From Bacteroidales bacterium (GTDB lineage Bacteria > Bacteroidota > Bacteroidia > Bacteroidales > UBA1715), in the NCBI GenBank assembly GCA_017618935.1, contig JAFZTG010000238.1, forward strand, positions 1-9,996: DNA of 9,996 nt, in the 5' to 3' direction. Below the pieces are notes generated by a model that was not told the origin of the DNA, ran no database searches, and saw nothing but the letters and a program-made list of their open reading frames with translations. Shown in pieces: positions 1-6,905 of the stretch (positions are counted from its first letter, which is position 1; the number at the start of each line of letters is the position of its first letter). The position numbers were made by a program, and so were the translations under genes.

Positions 1-1542
1 GGTACCCATATTCGTATTTGCAGACGAAACAGTTAAAACATACGTATCTGCCGCAAATGTAGCCGTATAAGTTGCCGTTCCTGTACATGTAACGGTTCTG
101 CTTGCCGAGGTATTGCCATCATTCCATTTTACAAAATGATAGCCCGTTTTAGCTGTTGCAGTAATCGTTGTGGTTGCTTCGTATTCTATATTTCCACCTC
201 CCGAAACTGTACCCATTGTTGTATTGGCAGACTTTACCGTGATAGCGAATTTTTTCCAAAAAATAGGATAGCCATTATTTTCGTTATCTACATCCATCAT
301 AAATACGTTTCCATCAGTGTTCAACACGGTAACCAACGCTTCTGACTGCATATACGTTTGTGCTTTTGACGTTCCTCCTTTTGTTGCGCCACAAGTTGAT
401 AAATAATAACTATTTGTGTTTGTGGTTTTACCGCAACCTATATAAGATGATGGTGTTATTTTTGAATACGTTAATGTACCTGCATTATAGCAATTCGTAC
501 AATAGTCTGATATTCCAATAAGATTTGCTTGTTGTGTTTCATCTGAAATAAGAGTACCTGTATTGTAGCAATTTGTTGCCTTACCTGGTCCTATACCATA
601 GCATTGTTTACCTCTTAATTCTCCTACATTATAACAATTGTAATACTTTATATTTGTGTTCCCATCGTTCCCGTCGGAACATATTCCCCATGAACTACCC
701 GAATTACCTACAATTCCTGCGTTATAACAGTTTTTTATTGTGATATCTGTTGTTGAGCCACGAGTATATAATAGACCAGCAGTTTTTGTAGATCCAGTAT
801 TGTAACAGTTTTCAATAATTATTTTTCCTACACTACTCGTTTCACAATATAATATTCCTACCCCGTAAGGTACATCGGCTATATTAAAACTATTTTTTAT
901 GGTAATATTACCACCTGACGCAGGGGAAAAGTGACAAATGCCTCCACTGAGAGTACCGCGAACAGTTGCTTCATTAGAACAATCGATAATTGTTCCACTA
1001 CCCATCCATCCAATACACCCTCCAACTTTTTTTTGCGAGGCACCCGTTATATTTAGACTACGTTTATTATGACAATTAGTAACAGTACTATTCTCTGCCC
1101 TTCCAATTATTCCTCCTATATATGAAAGTTTTGTAGATGTTCGCTCATCTTTTCCACTAACAGTGATATTTTTTATTGTAGCATCTTTAATGTATCCAAA
1201 TAATCCTGTCGTAGATTCAGAGTTAAGAGTAAATTTTAAAATATTTTTGGAGCCGCCATCATAAACTCCAGAAAATGGATATGCAGAAAAAATTCCTATA
1301 GATGTCCATTCCAAGTTGTTGAAATCAATATCAACGGTTTGCTTAAAATACTTTCCTGCATACGATTCCCCAGCTTCAACCATTGCTGATAAATACGCTA
1401 AATTTGCTGCAGACTCAATTAAATATGGATCGCTACTTGTTCCACTTCCATTTGTCCACTTTTTGGCACTACCATCCCAAGTGTCGGCAATAGAAGTCAG
1501 TGCCACACTCAATGTAATTAATAATAGGTAAATCTTTTTCAT
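1..1542 (-). CDS. Secreted surface protein with NCYN (GLUG-like) repeats and InlB-type B-repeats, 3' end outside window
   Basis: An open frame runs without a stop from ATG at 1542 to the left edge, giving 514 residues with the C-terminus missing. Residues 1-19 (MKKIYLLLITLSVALTSIA) look like a Sec signal peptide with cleavage before D20. Residues 32-55 (GSGTSSDPYLIES and following) are the opening often seen in Bacteroidota GLUG-type surface proteins. Five NCYN(T/A/V)G motifs sit at about residues 245, 271, 302, 324 and 350, with weaker versions such as NCHN at 156. This suggests a right-handed beta-helix or similar stacked fold. Residues 432-499 form one repeat of the Listeria-Bacteroides (InlB B) type, with VKSANTTMGTVSGGG and TGYHFVKWNDG. 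A second copy starts at about 500 (VLTVSSANTNMGT) and is cut by the edge. More repeats and a C-terminal sorting or anchoring domain are likely beyond it. A role in adhesion is inferred from the family only. The reading frame is certain; the function is not. Confidence 0.85.
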   Translation of the reverse strand, partial: MKKIYLLLITLSVALTSIADTWDGSAKKWTNGSGTSSDPYLIESAANLAYLSAMVEAGESYAGKYFKQTVDIDFNNLEWTSIGIFSAYPFSGVYDGGSKNILKFTLNSESTTGLFGYIKDATIKNITVSGKDERTSTKLSYIGGIIGRAENSTVTNCHNKRSLNITGASQKKVGGCIGWMGSGTIIDCSNEATVRGTLSGGICHFSPASGGNITIKNSFNIADVPYGVGILYCETSSVGKIIIENCYNTGSTKTAGLLYTRGSTTDITIKNCYNAGIVGNSGSSWGICSDGNDGNTNIKYYNCYNVGELRGKQCYGIGPGKATNCYNTGTLISDETQQANLIGISDYCTNCYNAGTLTYSKITPSSYIGCGKTTNTNSYYLSTCGATKGGTSKAQTYMQSEALVTVLNTDGNVFMMDVDNENNGYPIFWKKFAITVKSANTTMGTVSGGGNIEYEATTTITATAKTGYHFVKWNDGNTSASRTVTCTGTATYTATFAADTYVLTVSSANTNMGT

Positions 1543-1814
1543 AACACTTTATTAATTCTTAATTTTTCGTAAAGGAAAAACAATCTTTTTTCATTTCAAA
1601 AAAGTGAGTCAATATGAGTAACAACACAAAATAGATTTTGCAATCCATTAAGAATCAAAGAATTGTAAAAGACAAGGGGAAAAATATTCTACGAATTGTA
1701 GAATGTTAGGAAACAGATTGGAGAAAAATCCGCCTAAGAATTTTTCAATATAAATTTTGCTAATAAGGTTGGTTGGTAACGTCAGAGTAAAACAATAGAT
1801 TTTTCAAAAAATAC

Positions 1815-1844
1815 TTGTAATTCTGAGTAGAATAGGTATATTTG
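1815..1844 (+). promoter_or_regulatory. Bacteroidota-type promoter for the Fic gene
   Basis: TATATTTG at 1837-1844 matches the Bacteroidota -7 consensus TAnnTTTG exactly. TTG at 1815-1817 lies 19 bp upstream, in the expected -33 position. Transcription would start at about 1849-1851, giving a 5' leader of about 47 nt. The last four bases of the -7 box (TTTG) are also the first four bases of the large palindrome. Confidence 0.6.
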
Positions 1845-1886
1845 TTTATTAAAAGGTGGCTATGTAGCCACCTTTTAATAAACAAA
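1841..1886. repeat. Perfect 46-bp palindrome over the Fic promoter and leader
   Basis: Two 22-bp arms (1841-1862 and 1865-1886) are exact reverse complements around a TG centre. The inner part of each arm holds AGGTGGCTA / TAGCCACCT and the outer parts are A/T-rich. It begins inside the -7 box and ends 11 bp before the Fic ATG. Both flanking genes read away from it, so it is not the terminator of either. It could be an operator for a dimeric regulator, a hairpin at the extreme 5' end of the Fic mRNA, or a small mobile palindromic repeat. Confidence 0.9.
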
Positions 1887-1897
1887 CAGGAATAACA

Positions 1898-2971
1898 ATG
1901 AAATATCCAACATTAGAAAAAGTATATGACGCATGGTTAGCGTTGCAACCATTGTCAGATAGTGACCGCGAAAAACTTAGTCGTCGTTTTACGATTGACT
2001 TTAATTACAATAGCAACCACATAGAAGGAAATACTCTTACCTATGGTCAAACGGAATTGTTGTTGCTGTTTGGAAAAGTCGTAGGAGAAGCAGAGGTGCA
2101 TGACGTTCTGGAAATGACGGCAAGCAACGTGGGACTGCGTATGATGACAGAAGAAGCATCGTTAAAGGATACGCCTCTTACCCAAAACTTTATTCGAACC
2201 CTGCACCGCACGTTGCTTCGCGAGGATTACACCGTGTATCGTACGCTTCCCGGAGGTGTGCAAACAAGTTACGTGATTCATGCCGGTCAGTACAAAACAC
2301 GTCCCAATAGTGTTATTACTCGCTACGGTGACCGTTTTGAATATGCTTCGCCCGAAGAGACGCCTGCATTGATGACCGACCTTGTTGATTGGTACAATCA
2401 GGCGGAACAGGATGGCAAACTTTCTCCCGTTGAGCTGGCTACATTGTTTCATTACCGCTATATTCGCATCCACCCGTTTGAAGACGGCAACGGACGTATC
2501 GCACGGCTTTTGGTGAACTTCATCCTTTATCGTCACAATTATCCAATGATAGTTGTTCGCAGCCGAAAGAAACATGAATATCTTGAAGCTTTGCATGCCG
2601 CAGACTTACAAGTCGGGAAAATCCCAAGTAAAGGCGCTAATGCGACATTAAAGGAAATCACTCCCTTTTTGAAGTATTTCAAAGGTTTAATACTGCAAGA
2701 AATATACACCGACGTATGTTTCTTAACGGAACATAATGAAAACCTGTGGTGGTACGATGGTGAGCGTGTAGAGTTCCGTACGCCCAATTACAGTAAAATA
2801 CTCTATTTGATGCTTTCCGAGCCCTCTCTTTCTATTTCCGAAATACAAAGGCAAACCCAAATAAATATGTCGGCTGTAAAAAAACTTGTCGGCTTTTTGT
2901 TAGAAAAAAAATATGTAGAAAGAGGACAAACAGAAGGTTCTTGGCGAGTATTTATTACGCCGTCAATGTAA
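1898..2971 (+). CDS. Fic-domain protein AMP transferase (class II, self-inhibited) with C-terminal winged helix
   Basis: The 357-residue protein carries the complete Fic active-site motif HPFEDGNGRIAR at residues 192-203, with catalytic H192, metal-binding D196 and R200/R203. Most such enzymes transfer AMP from ATP to a hydroxyl of a target protein. SNHIEG at residues 39-44 fits the (S/T)xxxE(G/N) inhibitory motif. Because it lies N-terminal to the Fic core, it marks a class II enzyme in which E43 blocks productive ATP binding. Residues 296-355 (NYSKILYLMLSEPSLSISEIQ and onward) look like a winged helix-turn-helix, a common fusion in this family. The target is unknown. It is divergent from the surface-protein gene and convergent with the XRE gene, whose stop lies 18 bp away. 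The ATG at 1898 is preceded by an A-rich stretch (GGAATAACA), as is usual in Bacteroidota, with no strong Shine-Dalgarno. No partner antitoxin gene is adjacent. Confidence 0.93.
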   Translation: MKYPTLEKVYDAWLALQPLSDSDREKLSRRFTIDFNYNSNHIEGNTLTYGQTELLLLFGKVVGEAEVHDVLEMTASNVGLRMMTEEASLKDTPLTQNFIRTLHRTLLREDYTVYRTLPGGVQTSYVIHAGQYKTRPNSVITRYGDRFEYASPEETPALMTDLVDWYNQAEQDGKLSPVELATLFHYRYIRIHPFEDGNGRIARLLVNFILYRHNYPMIVVRSRKKHEYLEALHAADLQVGKIPSKGANATLKEITPFLKYFKGLILQEIYTDVCFLTEHNENLWWYDGERVEFRTPNYSKILYLMLSEPSLSISEIQRQTQINMSAVKKLVGFLLEKKYVERGQTEGSWRVFITPSM

Positions 2972-2989
2972 ACTTTAGTGTAAAAAAAT

Positions 2990-3217
2990 CTAAATCTGCT
3001 GAGAATAGTGTTGGAAGAAATCGTACTGCAAAATCTGGGAGATTTTCAAGAGTCGGTTCGCGTCAATGGTTTTGCAACGATAGATTTTATAGATATTGGA
3101 GCGGTCACAGTTTAATTGCTTCGCAAGCCAAACTGCCCGTCTGCCCTGTTCGTCCATCTGTTGCTTTATAAGTTTCCCTATATGAACCTCTATTGCCATG
3201 TCTTTTAATTCATCCAT
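2990..3217 (-). CDS. Small XRE-type helix-turn-helix DNA-binding protein
   Basis: The frame stays open up to ATG 3256 (88 residues), but the upstream part (MSHCWYKIYMLLC) does not look like part of the domain and covers a tandem 10-bp repeat. I prefer the start at 3217 (MDELKDMAIEVHIGKLIKQQ, 75 residues); ATG 3199 (69 residues) is also possible. The core has the order of an XRE/Cro-like domain. VHIGKLIKQQMDEQGRRAVW is followed by the HTH (LAKQLNCDRSNIYKIYRCKT) and then IDANRLLKISQILQYDFFQ. Proteins of this size and pattern are frequent in Bacteroidota and are presumed regulators; the target is unknown. The gene converges on the Fic gene. The terminator of the upstream RNA candidate lies about 70 bp before it, so it probably has its own promoter, although I could not find a clear TAnnTTTG box. 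Confidence 0.75.
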   Translation of the reverse strand: MDELKDMAIEVHIGKLIKQQMDEQGRRAVWLAKQLNCDRSNIYKIYRCKTIDANRLLKISQILQYDFFQHYSQQI

Positions 3218-3249
3218 ACAAAGTAGCATATATATTTTGTACCAGCAAT

Positions 3250-3269
3250 GACTCATTTTGACTCATTTT
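3250..3269. repeat. Tandem 10-bp direct repeat upstream of the XRE gene
   Basis: GACTCATTTT occurs twice head to tail, at 3250-3259 and 3260-3269. The period equals about one helical turn, and the repeat sits some 33-50 bp upstream of the preferred XRE start. It could be an operator with sites on the same face of the helix; this is inference from position only. Confidence 0.6.
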
Positions 3270-3284
3270 CTTGTACGGAAGGGC

Positions 3285-3463
3285 AATAAAAAAGCGCGAA
3301 CCCAACAATTCCGCTTCTACGAGGTGTTTGGTCAAACCTGATGTGGACAGAATGTACTGAGTCCACGCATACGCGTGGCATCGGACTTATCTCTTACCAC
3401 ACCACTTAAGCGACCAAACTTTCGCAGAATAAAGAAATAAAGCCAAAATGCTTCCTATTTATT
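3285..3463 (-). ncRNA. Candidate structured RNA of about 180 nt with 6S-like rod architecture
   Basis: No credible frame covers this region, but it folds well as a minus-strand transcript. From the outside in there is a 6-bp helix (3424-3429 with 3315-3320), a perfect 8-bp helix (3412-3419 with 3326-3333), and an 8-bp helix (3397-3404 with 3339-3346). Next comes a large internal bubble (18 nt on one side, 16 nt on the other), then a 6-bp apical hairpin (3373-3378 with 3363-3368) with a 4-nt loop. The 3340s helix holds a G-U pair on the minus strand that would be an A-C mismatch on the plus strand, which supports the strand call. A -7 box lies just upstream and a terminator ends the transcript. 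Closing stem, central bubble and apical hairpin in about 180 nt is the plan of 6S RNA, the RNA polymerase inhibitor. I see no conserved primary sequence that proves this identity. Both ends are estimates. Confidence 0.5.
3288..3316 (-). terminator. Intrinsic terminator of the RNA candidate
   Basis: On the minus strand, AAGCGGAA (3316-3309) pairs with TTC-G-CGCTT (3300-3292) around an 8-nt loop, with a single bulged G. Six T follow (3293-3288), then ATT. It separates the RNA candidate from the downstream XRE gene. Confidence 0.6.
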
Positions 3464-3467
3464 TGTC

Positions 3468-3475
3468 CAAATATA
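3468..3475 (-). promoter_or_regulatory. -7 promoter box for the RNA candidate
   Basis: On the minus strand this is TATATTTG, an exact match to the Bacteroidota -7 consensus TAnnTTTG. No clear TTTG is found at the -33 position, so support rests on the -7 box and its placement between the kinase-unit terminator and the structured region. The start would be near 3463. Confidence 0.45.
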
Positions 3476-3478
3476 AAG

Positions 3479-3501
3479 AAAAAAAAAGAATTTAGCTTCT
3501 T
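3479..3501 (-). terminator. Possible weak terminator after the kinase two-gene unit
   Basis: On the minus strand AAGAA (3501-3497) pairs with TTCTT (3490-3486) over a 6-nt loop, followed by a run of nine T (3487-3479). The stem is short and all but one pair are A-T, so it may be inefficient and allow some read-through into the RNA candidate. Confidence 0.35.
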
Positions 3502-3527
3502 ATGCCTCATTTTGTGGAAAATCTTTC

Positions 3528-4100
3528 CTAATCGGCAAGCAATGTTACTTCGGTCAAACCACCTGATTTTCCAAGTACATACGAAACAGGGGCGCCATCT
3601 CCATAACGCAATTTATCAAGATAAAGCGGATGATTTTTTATAAAATAGGCACAGGTAAACGTGCCACCAACTTTCAGTTTGGAATTGTGTGATTCTATCA
3701 CCTCGAATAACAAATTTCCAAGAAACTTGACAATAACCATACGATTTGGCAACCATGCTAAACGAATCGTGGCACCCACAGGCAAATCTTCAGTCCTGAT
3801 AGTACTATTGGTTATGTATTCCGACGTGGGTTTCTGGCTTTGAGACAAATGTTTTACAAAATCGGCATAGCCCGCATATTCTATACATTGAGCCAGAATG
3901 TCCAAGGATGAACGATGTGCTTTCCCTGTATCCTTATAGTAGCCCCAAATACGTTTCAATGTTGATGAACTCAACTGAATATGCGTTTTGTCCCAAATTT
4001 TCATTGATAACGCATCAAAATCATTGGGACCGCTCATCGGTTTGCCTGCCCATTGTTCTATGGCTGTACATAACTCTATCAGTTCGGGGGATTTATTCAT
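3528..4100 (-). CDS. Unrecognised protein with HTH-like N-terminus, second gene of kinase unit
   Basis: I do not recognise a named family for this 190-residue protein. Residues 1-85 are helical and include LSSSTLKRIWGYY (43-55) and SLDILAQCIEYAGYADFVKH (65-84). This resembles the compact HTH-like N-terminal module seen in several uncharacterised Bacteroidota proteins. Residues 102-190 look beta-rich (LPVGATIRLAW, MVIVKFLGNLLFEVIE, KVGGTFTCAYFI), perhaps a small barrel, ending in GGLTEVTLLAD. There is no signal peptide or membrane segment, so it should be cytoplasmic. The ATG at 4100 lies 10 nt after the stop of the Ser/Thr kinase gene, which implies co-transcription and possibly coupled translation. 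The protein could be a substrate or output partner of the kinase, but only the gene order suggests this. Confidence 0.8.
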   Translation of the reverse strand: MNKSPELIELCTAIEQWAGKPMSGPNDFDALSMKIWDKTHIQLSSSTLKRIWGYYKDTGKAHRSSLDILAQCIEYAGYADFVKHLSQSQKPTSEYITNSTIRTEDLPVGATIRLAWLPNRMVIVKFLGNLLFEVIESHNSKLKVGGTFTCAYFIKNHPLYLDKLRYGDGAPVSYVLGKSGGLTEVTLLAD

Positions 4101-4110
4101 AGTTTTTAAA

Positions 4111-5469
4111 TTAGTTAATGGTTTTCAGTAGCATATTGATTGAATCTGATTGTTTTTGATACTCCTCGTCGGAAATGACATTATCTCTTTTTTGTTGCCC
4201 CAACTTTTCCAACTCATGATAGAGCGAAGGCAAGGTCATCTGTTTTTGGTTGGCAAGTGTAGTTTCATTAGCACAATAGAATCCTTTTGAAAGTTCGAAG
4301 GCACGCTCGCTGTTGTTAAAATGTACTCTAAACGAGTTGGCAAGAGATTCAGTCTTTGACTGGCAATAAACAAATCCCTTCTGCGCTTCCTCACGCCACG
4401 TAAAACAATGCTTGTTCAGACTGTCAATATGGTTGTCCCAGGCCGTTTTTGCCTGTATCTTGTACTGCGACAACAACACACGTTCTTCCTCAGTCAAAGT
4501 CGTATCGGCAAGTGTCAGATGTATTTCTGCTACTTGTTTCGGTTTTTCATAGGCAGATTGTTGTTCCGTTACTGGTATCTCTTTTATAATAGTTTCGCTT
4601 TGTATCAAAGTGTCATGTATGATTACAGGATCTTCACCTGCCTGGTTTTTCATAAGCACGAACAATAATCCTATCACAAGACACAAAAACAGTAATCCAT
4701 ATATTACAGGTGAAAAGTTTTTCCCTTTCAAAGCCTTTCGTACTGCGGCAATATTGGCAAACCGTTGATTTTTATCTTGTTTCGTACAACGTGCTATAAC
4801 CCTGCGAATACGGATACCGGGCTTGGGGAACAAGTCTTTCAACAACTGTCCAACGGCAAATACGTCGGCTCGCTCGTCAATGGCGACATCGGGCACAAAC
4901 TGTTCCGGAGCGGAATAATGTCGGGTTCCCGCCGGTTGTTTCAGTATTGCCGAGGTGTCACTATCAGATAAGCCGAAATCTATGATTTTCAGATGGTTAC
5001 CATTACGAGTAACCAACAGGTTTTGAGGTTTTAAGTCCCGATGAACCACACCCGAGGCATGCACATACTCCAATGCCGAAAGCAATTCCTCTACAATTTG
5101 TTCACGACATTGCTGGTCGGGATTCGTTTTCAGGAATTCATCCAACGAAACGCCATCAACATATTCCATTATAATGCACTTGCCATACGGACTAACTTCA
5201 TCAAAGTCATAGTATCGCACAATATTGGAATGTTGCAGCCCGACACCAAGTTCAAATTCTTTGGTCAGTAGTGCAGCATAAAAGTCGTTATCTGCAACTT
5301 CTGGCTTGACACCTTTGAGCAGAAACCAACGTCCGAATCGCTTTGCCTTAACCAACAAGTTATGCCCCGAAGATGGCAACTCTTCAAAATCGGTGAATCG
5401 TCGCTCCGACAAATTTACCGAGGAAGGAATTATCCCCGAAGAAGAAATATATGAATTTTCGTCGTTCAC
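4111..5469 (-). CDS. Membrane-anchored Hanks-type serine/threonine protein kinase
   Basis: This 452-residue protein has a eukaryotic-like kinase domain at residues about 25-250. Visible elements are the ATP-anchoring lysine K52 (FLLKG), probable helix-C glutamate E71, and catalytic loop HRDLKPQN (143-150) with D145 and N150. DFG lies at 164-166, GTRHYSAPE ends the activation segment at 181-189, D202/G207 fall in helix F, and R236 is near the end. The RD motif suggests regulation through the activation loop. The glycine-rich loop is poor: the usual GxGxxG is replaced by a region with one glycine (PSSGHNLLV, 32-40). One membrane helix spans about 254-273. The C-terminal 180 residues should lie outside the cytoplasm and look helical; no PASTA or other known sensor repeat is visible, so the signal is unknown. 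It is the first gene of a two-gene unit. No TAnnTTTG box was found in the 144-bp region upstream. Confidence 0.92.
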   Translation of the reverse strand: MNDENSYISSSGIIPSSVNLSERRFTDFEELPSSGHNLLVKAKRFGRWFLLKGVKPEVADNDFYAALLTKEFELGVGLQHSNIVRYYDFDEVSPYGKCIIMEYVDGVSLDEFLKTNPDQQCREQIVEELLSALEYVHASGVVHRDLKPQNLLVTRNGNHLKIIDFGLSDSDTSAILKQPAGTRHYSAPEQFVPDVAIDERADVFAVGQLLKDLFPKPGIRIRRVIARCTKQDKNQRFANIAAVRKALKGKNFSPVIYGLLFLCLVIGLLFVLMKNQAGEDPVIIHDTLIQSETIIKEIPVTEQQSAYEKPKQVAEIHLTLADTTLTEEERVLLSQYKIQAKTAWDNHIDSLNKHCFTWREEAQKGFVYCQSKTESLANSFRVHFNNSERAFELSKGFYCANETTLANQKQMTLPSLYHELEKLGQQKRDNVISDEEYQKQSDSINMLLKTIN

Positions 5470-5557
5470 AAATTAAGGTTTAAGAAACATTTCCGAAGAA
5501 AACTCGGTAAAGTTTTTTGTAAAAGTAGAAAAAAAACGAATAGTTCGGGCATAAAAC

Positions 5558-5593
5558 AAAAAATCCGTTCCAAGCAATGCCTGAAACGGATTT
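5558..5593 (-). terminator. Intrinsic terminator of the oadGAB operon
   Basis: On the minus strand ATCCGTTTC (5591-5583) pairs with GGAACGGAT (5571-5563), including one U-G pair, around an 11-nt loop. Flanking AA/TT extends the stem, and TTTTTT then GTTTT follows. The U-G pair would be a mismatch on the plus strand, so the element is oriented for the operon whose last stop is at 5614. Confidence 0.85.
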
Positions 5594-5613
5594 TAAAGTT
5601 AAAACCTTGTATA

Positions 5614-6849
5614 TTATCCCAAGAATGTAATCAATACACCTGCAGCAACTGCGGATCCAATCACACCCGAAACGTTGCTTGACATACAGTATTGAAGCAC
5701 GTGGTTTTGTGGGTCGTATTTCGTAGAAATTTCGTTAGCCACACGAGAAGCCATTGGCACAGCACTCAAACCTGTTGCACCGCAAAGTGGATTGATTTTC
5801 TTCTTTGCAAACAAGTTGAACAACTTAACAAGCATCACACCACTTGCAATTGACAATGCGAATGCGAAGAAACCACCAACAACGATACCGATAGTCTTCA
5901 AGTTCAAGAATACGTCAGCAGTCATTGTAGCACCAACGCACAAGCCCAAGATGATTGTCGCAGGGTTCATAATGTAATCCGTAGCGGCAGTCGTCAAACG
6001 TTGTGTATCGGAACCGATTTCCTTCAACAAGTTACCCAACAACAACATTCCCAAAAGCGGACCAGCCGATGGGACAAGAATGATAACGATTGTACCCAAC
6101 ACTATCGGGAAGATGATTTTCACCGCACGCAAATTTTTGATTGTGTATTTTGGAGGGAACAATTTATCTTGTTGCTTCATATTGATTTTCAATTCCTTTT
6201 CGGAACAAGTCAATTTCACAACCAGAGGAATAATCACTGGTACCAACGCCATGTACGAATATGCTGCAATAGCGATAGGACCAAGCAAATGCGGAGCCAA
6301 CTTGATAGTAGTGAAGATGGCTGTAGGTCCGTCGGCACCACCGATGATAGCCAACGAAGCAGCTTCCTTAAGTGTGAATGCACCCGAAGCCATTGCAATC
6401 AACAATACGGCGAAAATACCAAATTGAGCTGCACCACCGAACAATGCCAATTTCAAGTTACGAAGCATTGGACCGAAATCGGTCATTGCACCAACGCCCA
6501 TAAAGATAAGCGGAGGAAGCAAACCAGTCTTAATCAATGCATAGTACAAGAAGTTCAAAATTCCGTATTCATGGGCAATTTCGAACAAGTTCATATACAT
6601 CATACGACCCTCGTCGTCAAGTCCCAACTCAATTTTATCGCCTGCCACAATCCCCAAATCCGCACCTGGAAGGTTTGCCAACAACACACCAAAACCGATT
6701 GGAATCAACAATAGCGGTTCATATTTCTTTACTATACCAAGATATAGCAAAACGAACGAGATGAGCAACATAAGCAGATAGCCGGGATTTTCAACAAACG
6801 CCCCGATTGCCGTCATCTCATATAATTTCTCGAATAATCCGTCGAACAT
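5614..6849 (-). CDS. oadB: Na+-translocating decarboxylase beta subunit (oxaloacetate decarboxylase type)
   Basis: The 411-residue, very hydrophobic protein has the length and motifs of the OadB/MmdB/GcdB family. This is the integral membrane subunit that decarboxylates carboxybiotin and couples this to Na+ export. Key segments are IGGADGPTAIFTT (169-181), whose D173 corresponds to the essential Asp of the family; NPATIILGLCVGATMTADVF (295-314); and NPLCGATGLSAVPMASRVAN (353-372). About ten membrane segments are expected, starting at residues 23-40 and 46-60. It is the last gene of the operon, 56 nt after oadA, and is followed by a strong terminator. The sequence of the beta subunit alone does not separate oxaloacetate from methylmalonyl-CoA or glutaconyl-CoA systems. 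The substrate call comes from the neighbouring alpha subunit. Confidence 0.95.
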   Translation of the reverse strand: MFDGLFEKLYEMTAIGAFVENPGYLLMLLISFVLLYLGIVKKYEPLLLIPIGFGVLLANLPGADLGIVAGDKIELGLDDEGRMMYMNLFEIAHEYGILNFLYYALIKTGLLPPLIFMGVGAMTDFGPMLRNLKLALFGGAAQFGIFAVLLIAMASGAFTLKEAASLAIIGGADGPTAIFTTIKLAPHLLGPIAIAAYSYMALVPVIIPLVVKLTCSEKELKINMKQQDKLFPPKYTIKNLRAVKIIFPIVLGTIVIILVPSAGPLLGMLLLGNLLKEIGSDTQRLTTAATDYIMNPATIILGLCVGATMTADVFLNLKTIGIVVGGFFAFALSIASGVMLVKLFNLFAKKKINPLCGATGLSAVPMASRVANEISTKYDPQNHVLQYCMSSNVSGVIGSAVAAGVLITFLG

Positions 6850-6905
6850 TTCTCTATACTTTATTAAAAATTAGGCAGCAGGAAAATCCTGCTGTCTATT
6901 GTGAA

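Larger units (their letters stand above)
1543..1897. other. Divergent intergenic region, 355 bp
   Basis: This AT-rich spacer separates two genes that read away from each other, the surface protein leftwards and the Fic gene rightwards, so it must hold both promoters. The right part carries the promoter and palindrome annotated separately. The left part shows only a weak possible minus-strand -7 box (CTATTTTG, 1634-1627, with TTTG at 1659-1656) and a short 7-bp-arm inverted repeat at 1686-1704. I see no gene in it. Confidence 0.7.

Noticed and set aside
1686..1704. Inverted repeat ATTCTAC-GAATT-GTAGAAT in the divergent region.
   Set aside because: Arms of 7 bp in AT-rich DNA can arise by chance, and it overlaps no recognisable promoter element.
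1841..1886. Large palindrome considered as a transcription terminator.
   Set aside because: Both neighbouring genes read away from it, and it overlaps a promoter -7 box.
2162..2596. Minus-strand frame of 144 codons inside the Fic gene.
   Set aside because: It is antisense to the Fic catalytic core and shows no recognisable domain.
1898..3217. Fic and XRE genes considered as a toxin-antitoxin pair.
   Set aside because: The genes converge instead of forming an operon, and the Fic protein carries its own inhibitory motif, so no separate antitoxin is needed.
3334..3360. AACCTGATGTGGACAG resembles the CCTGAT-TGGA part of a TPP riboswitch on the plus strand.
   Set aside because: The rest of the TPP core is absent, including the CTGAGA partner in the right order and the closing GTAGGGA segment. 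The helices also fit the minus strand better.
6001..6714. Long plus-strand frame (237 codons) opposite oadB.
   Set aside because: It is the shadow of a well-supported conserved gene, is rich in Cys, His and Gln with no domain pattern, and has no promoter.
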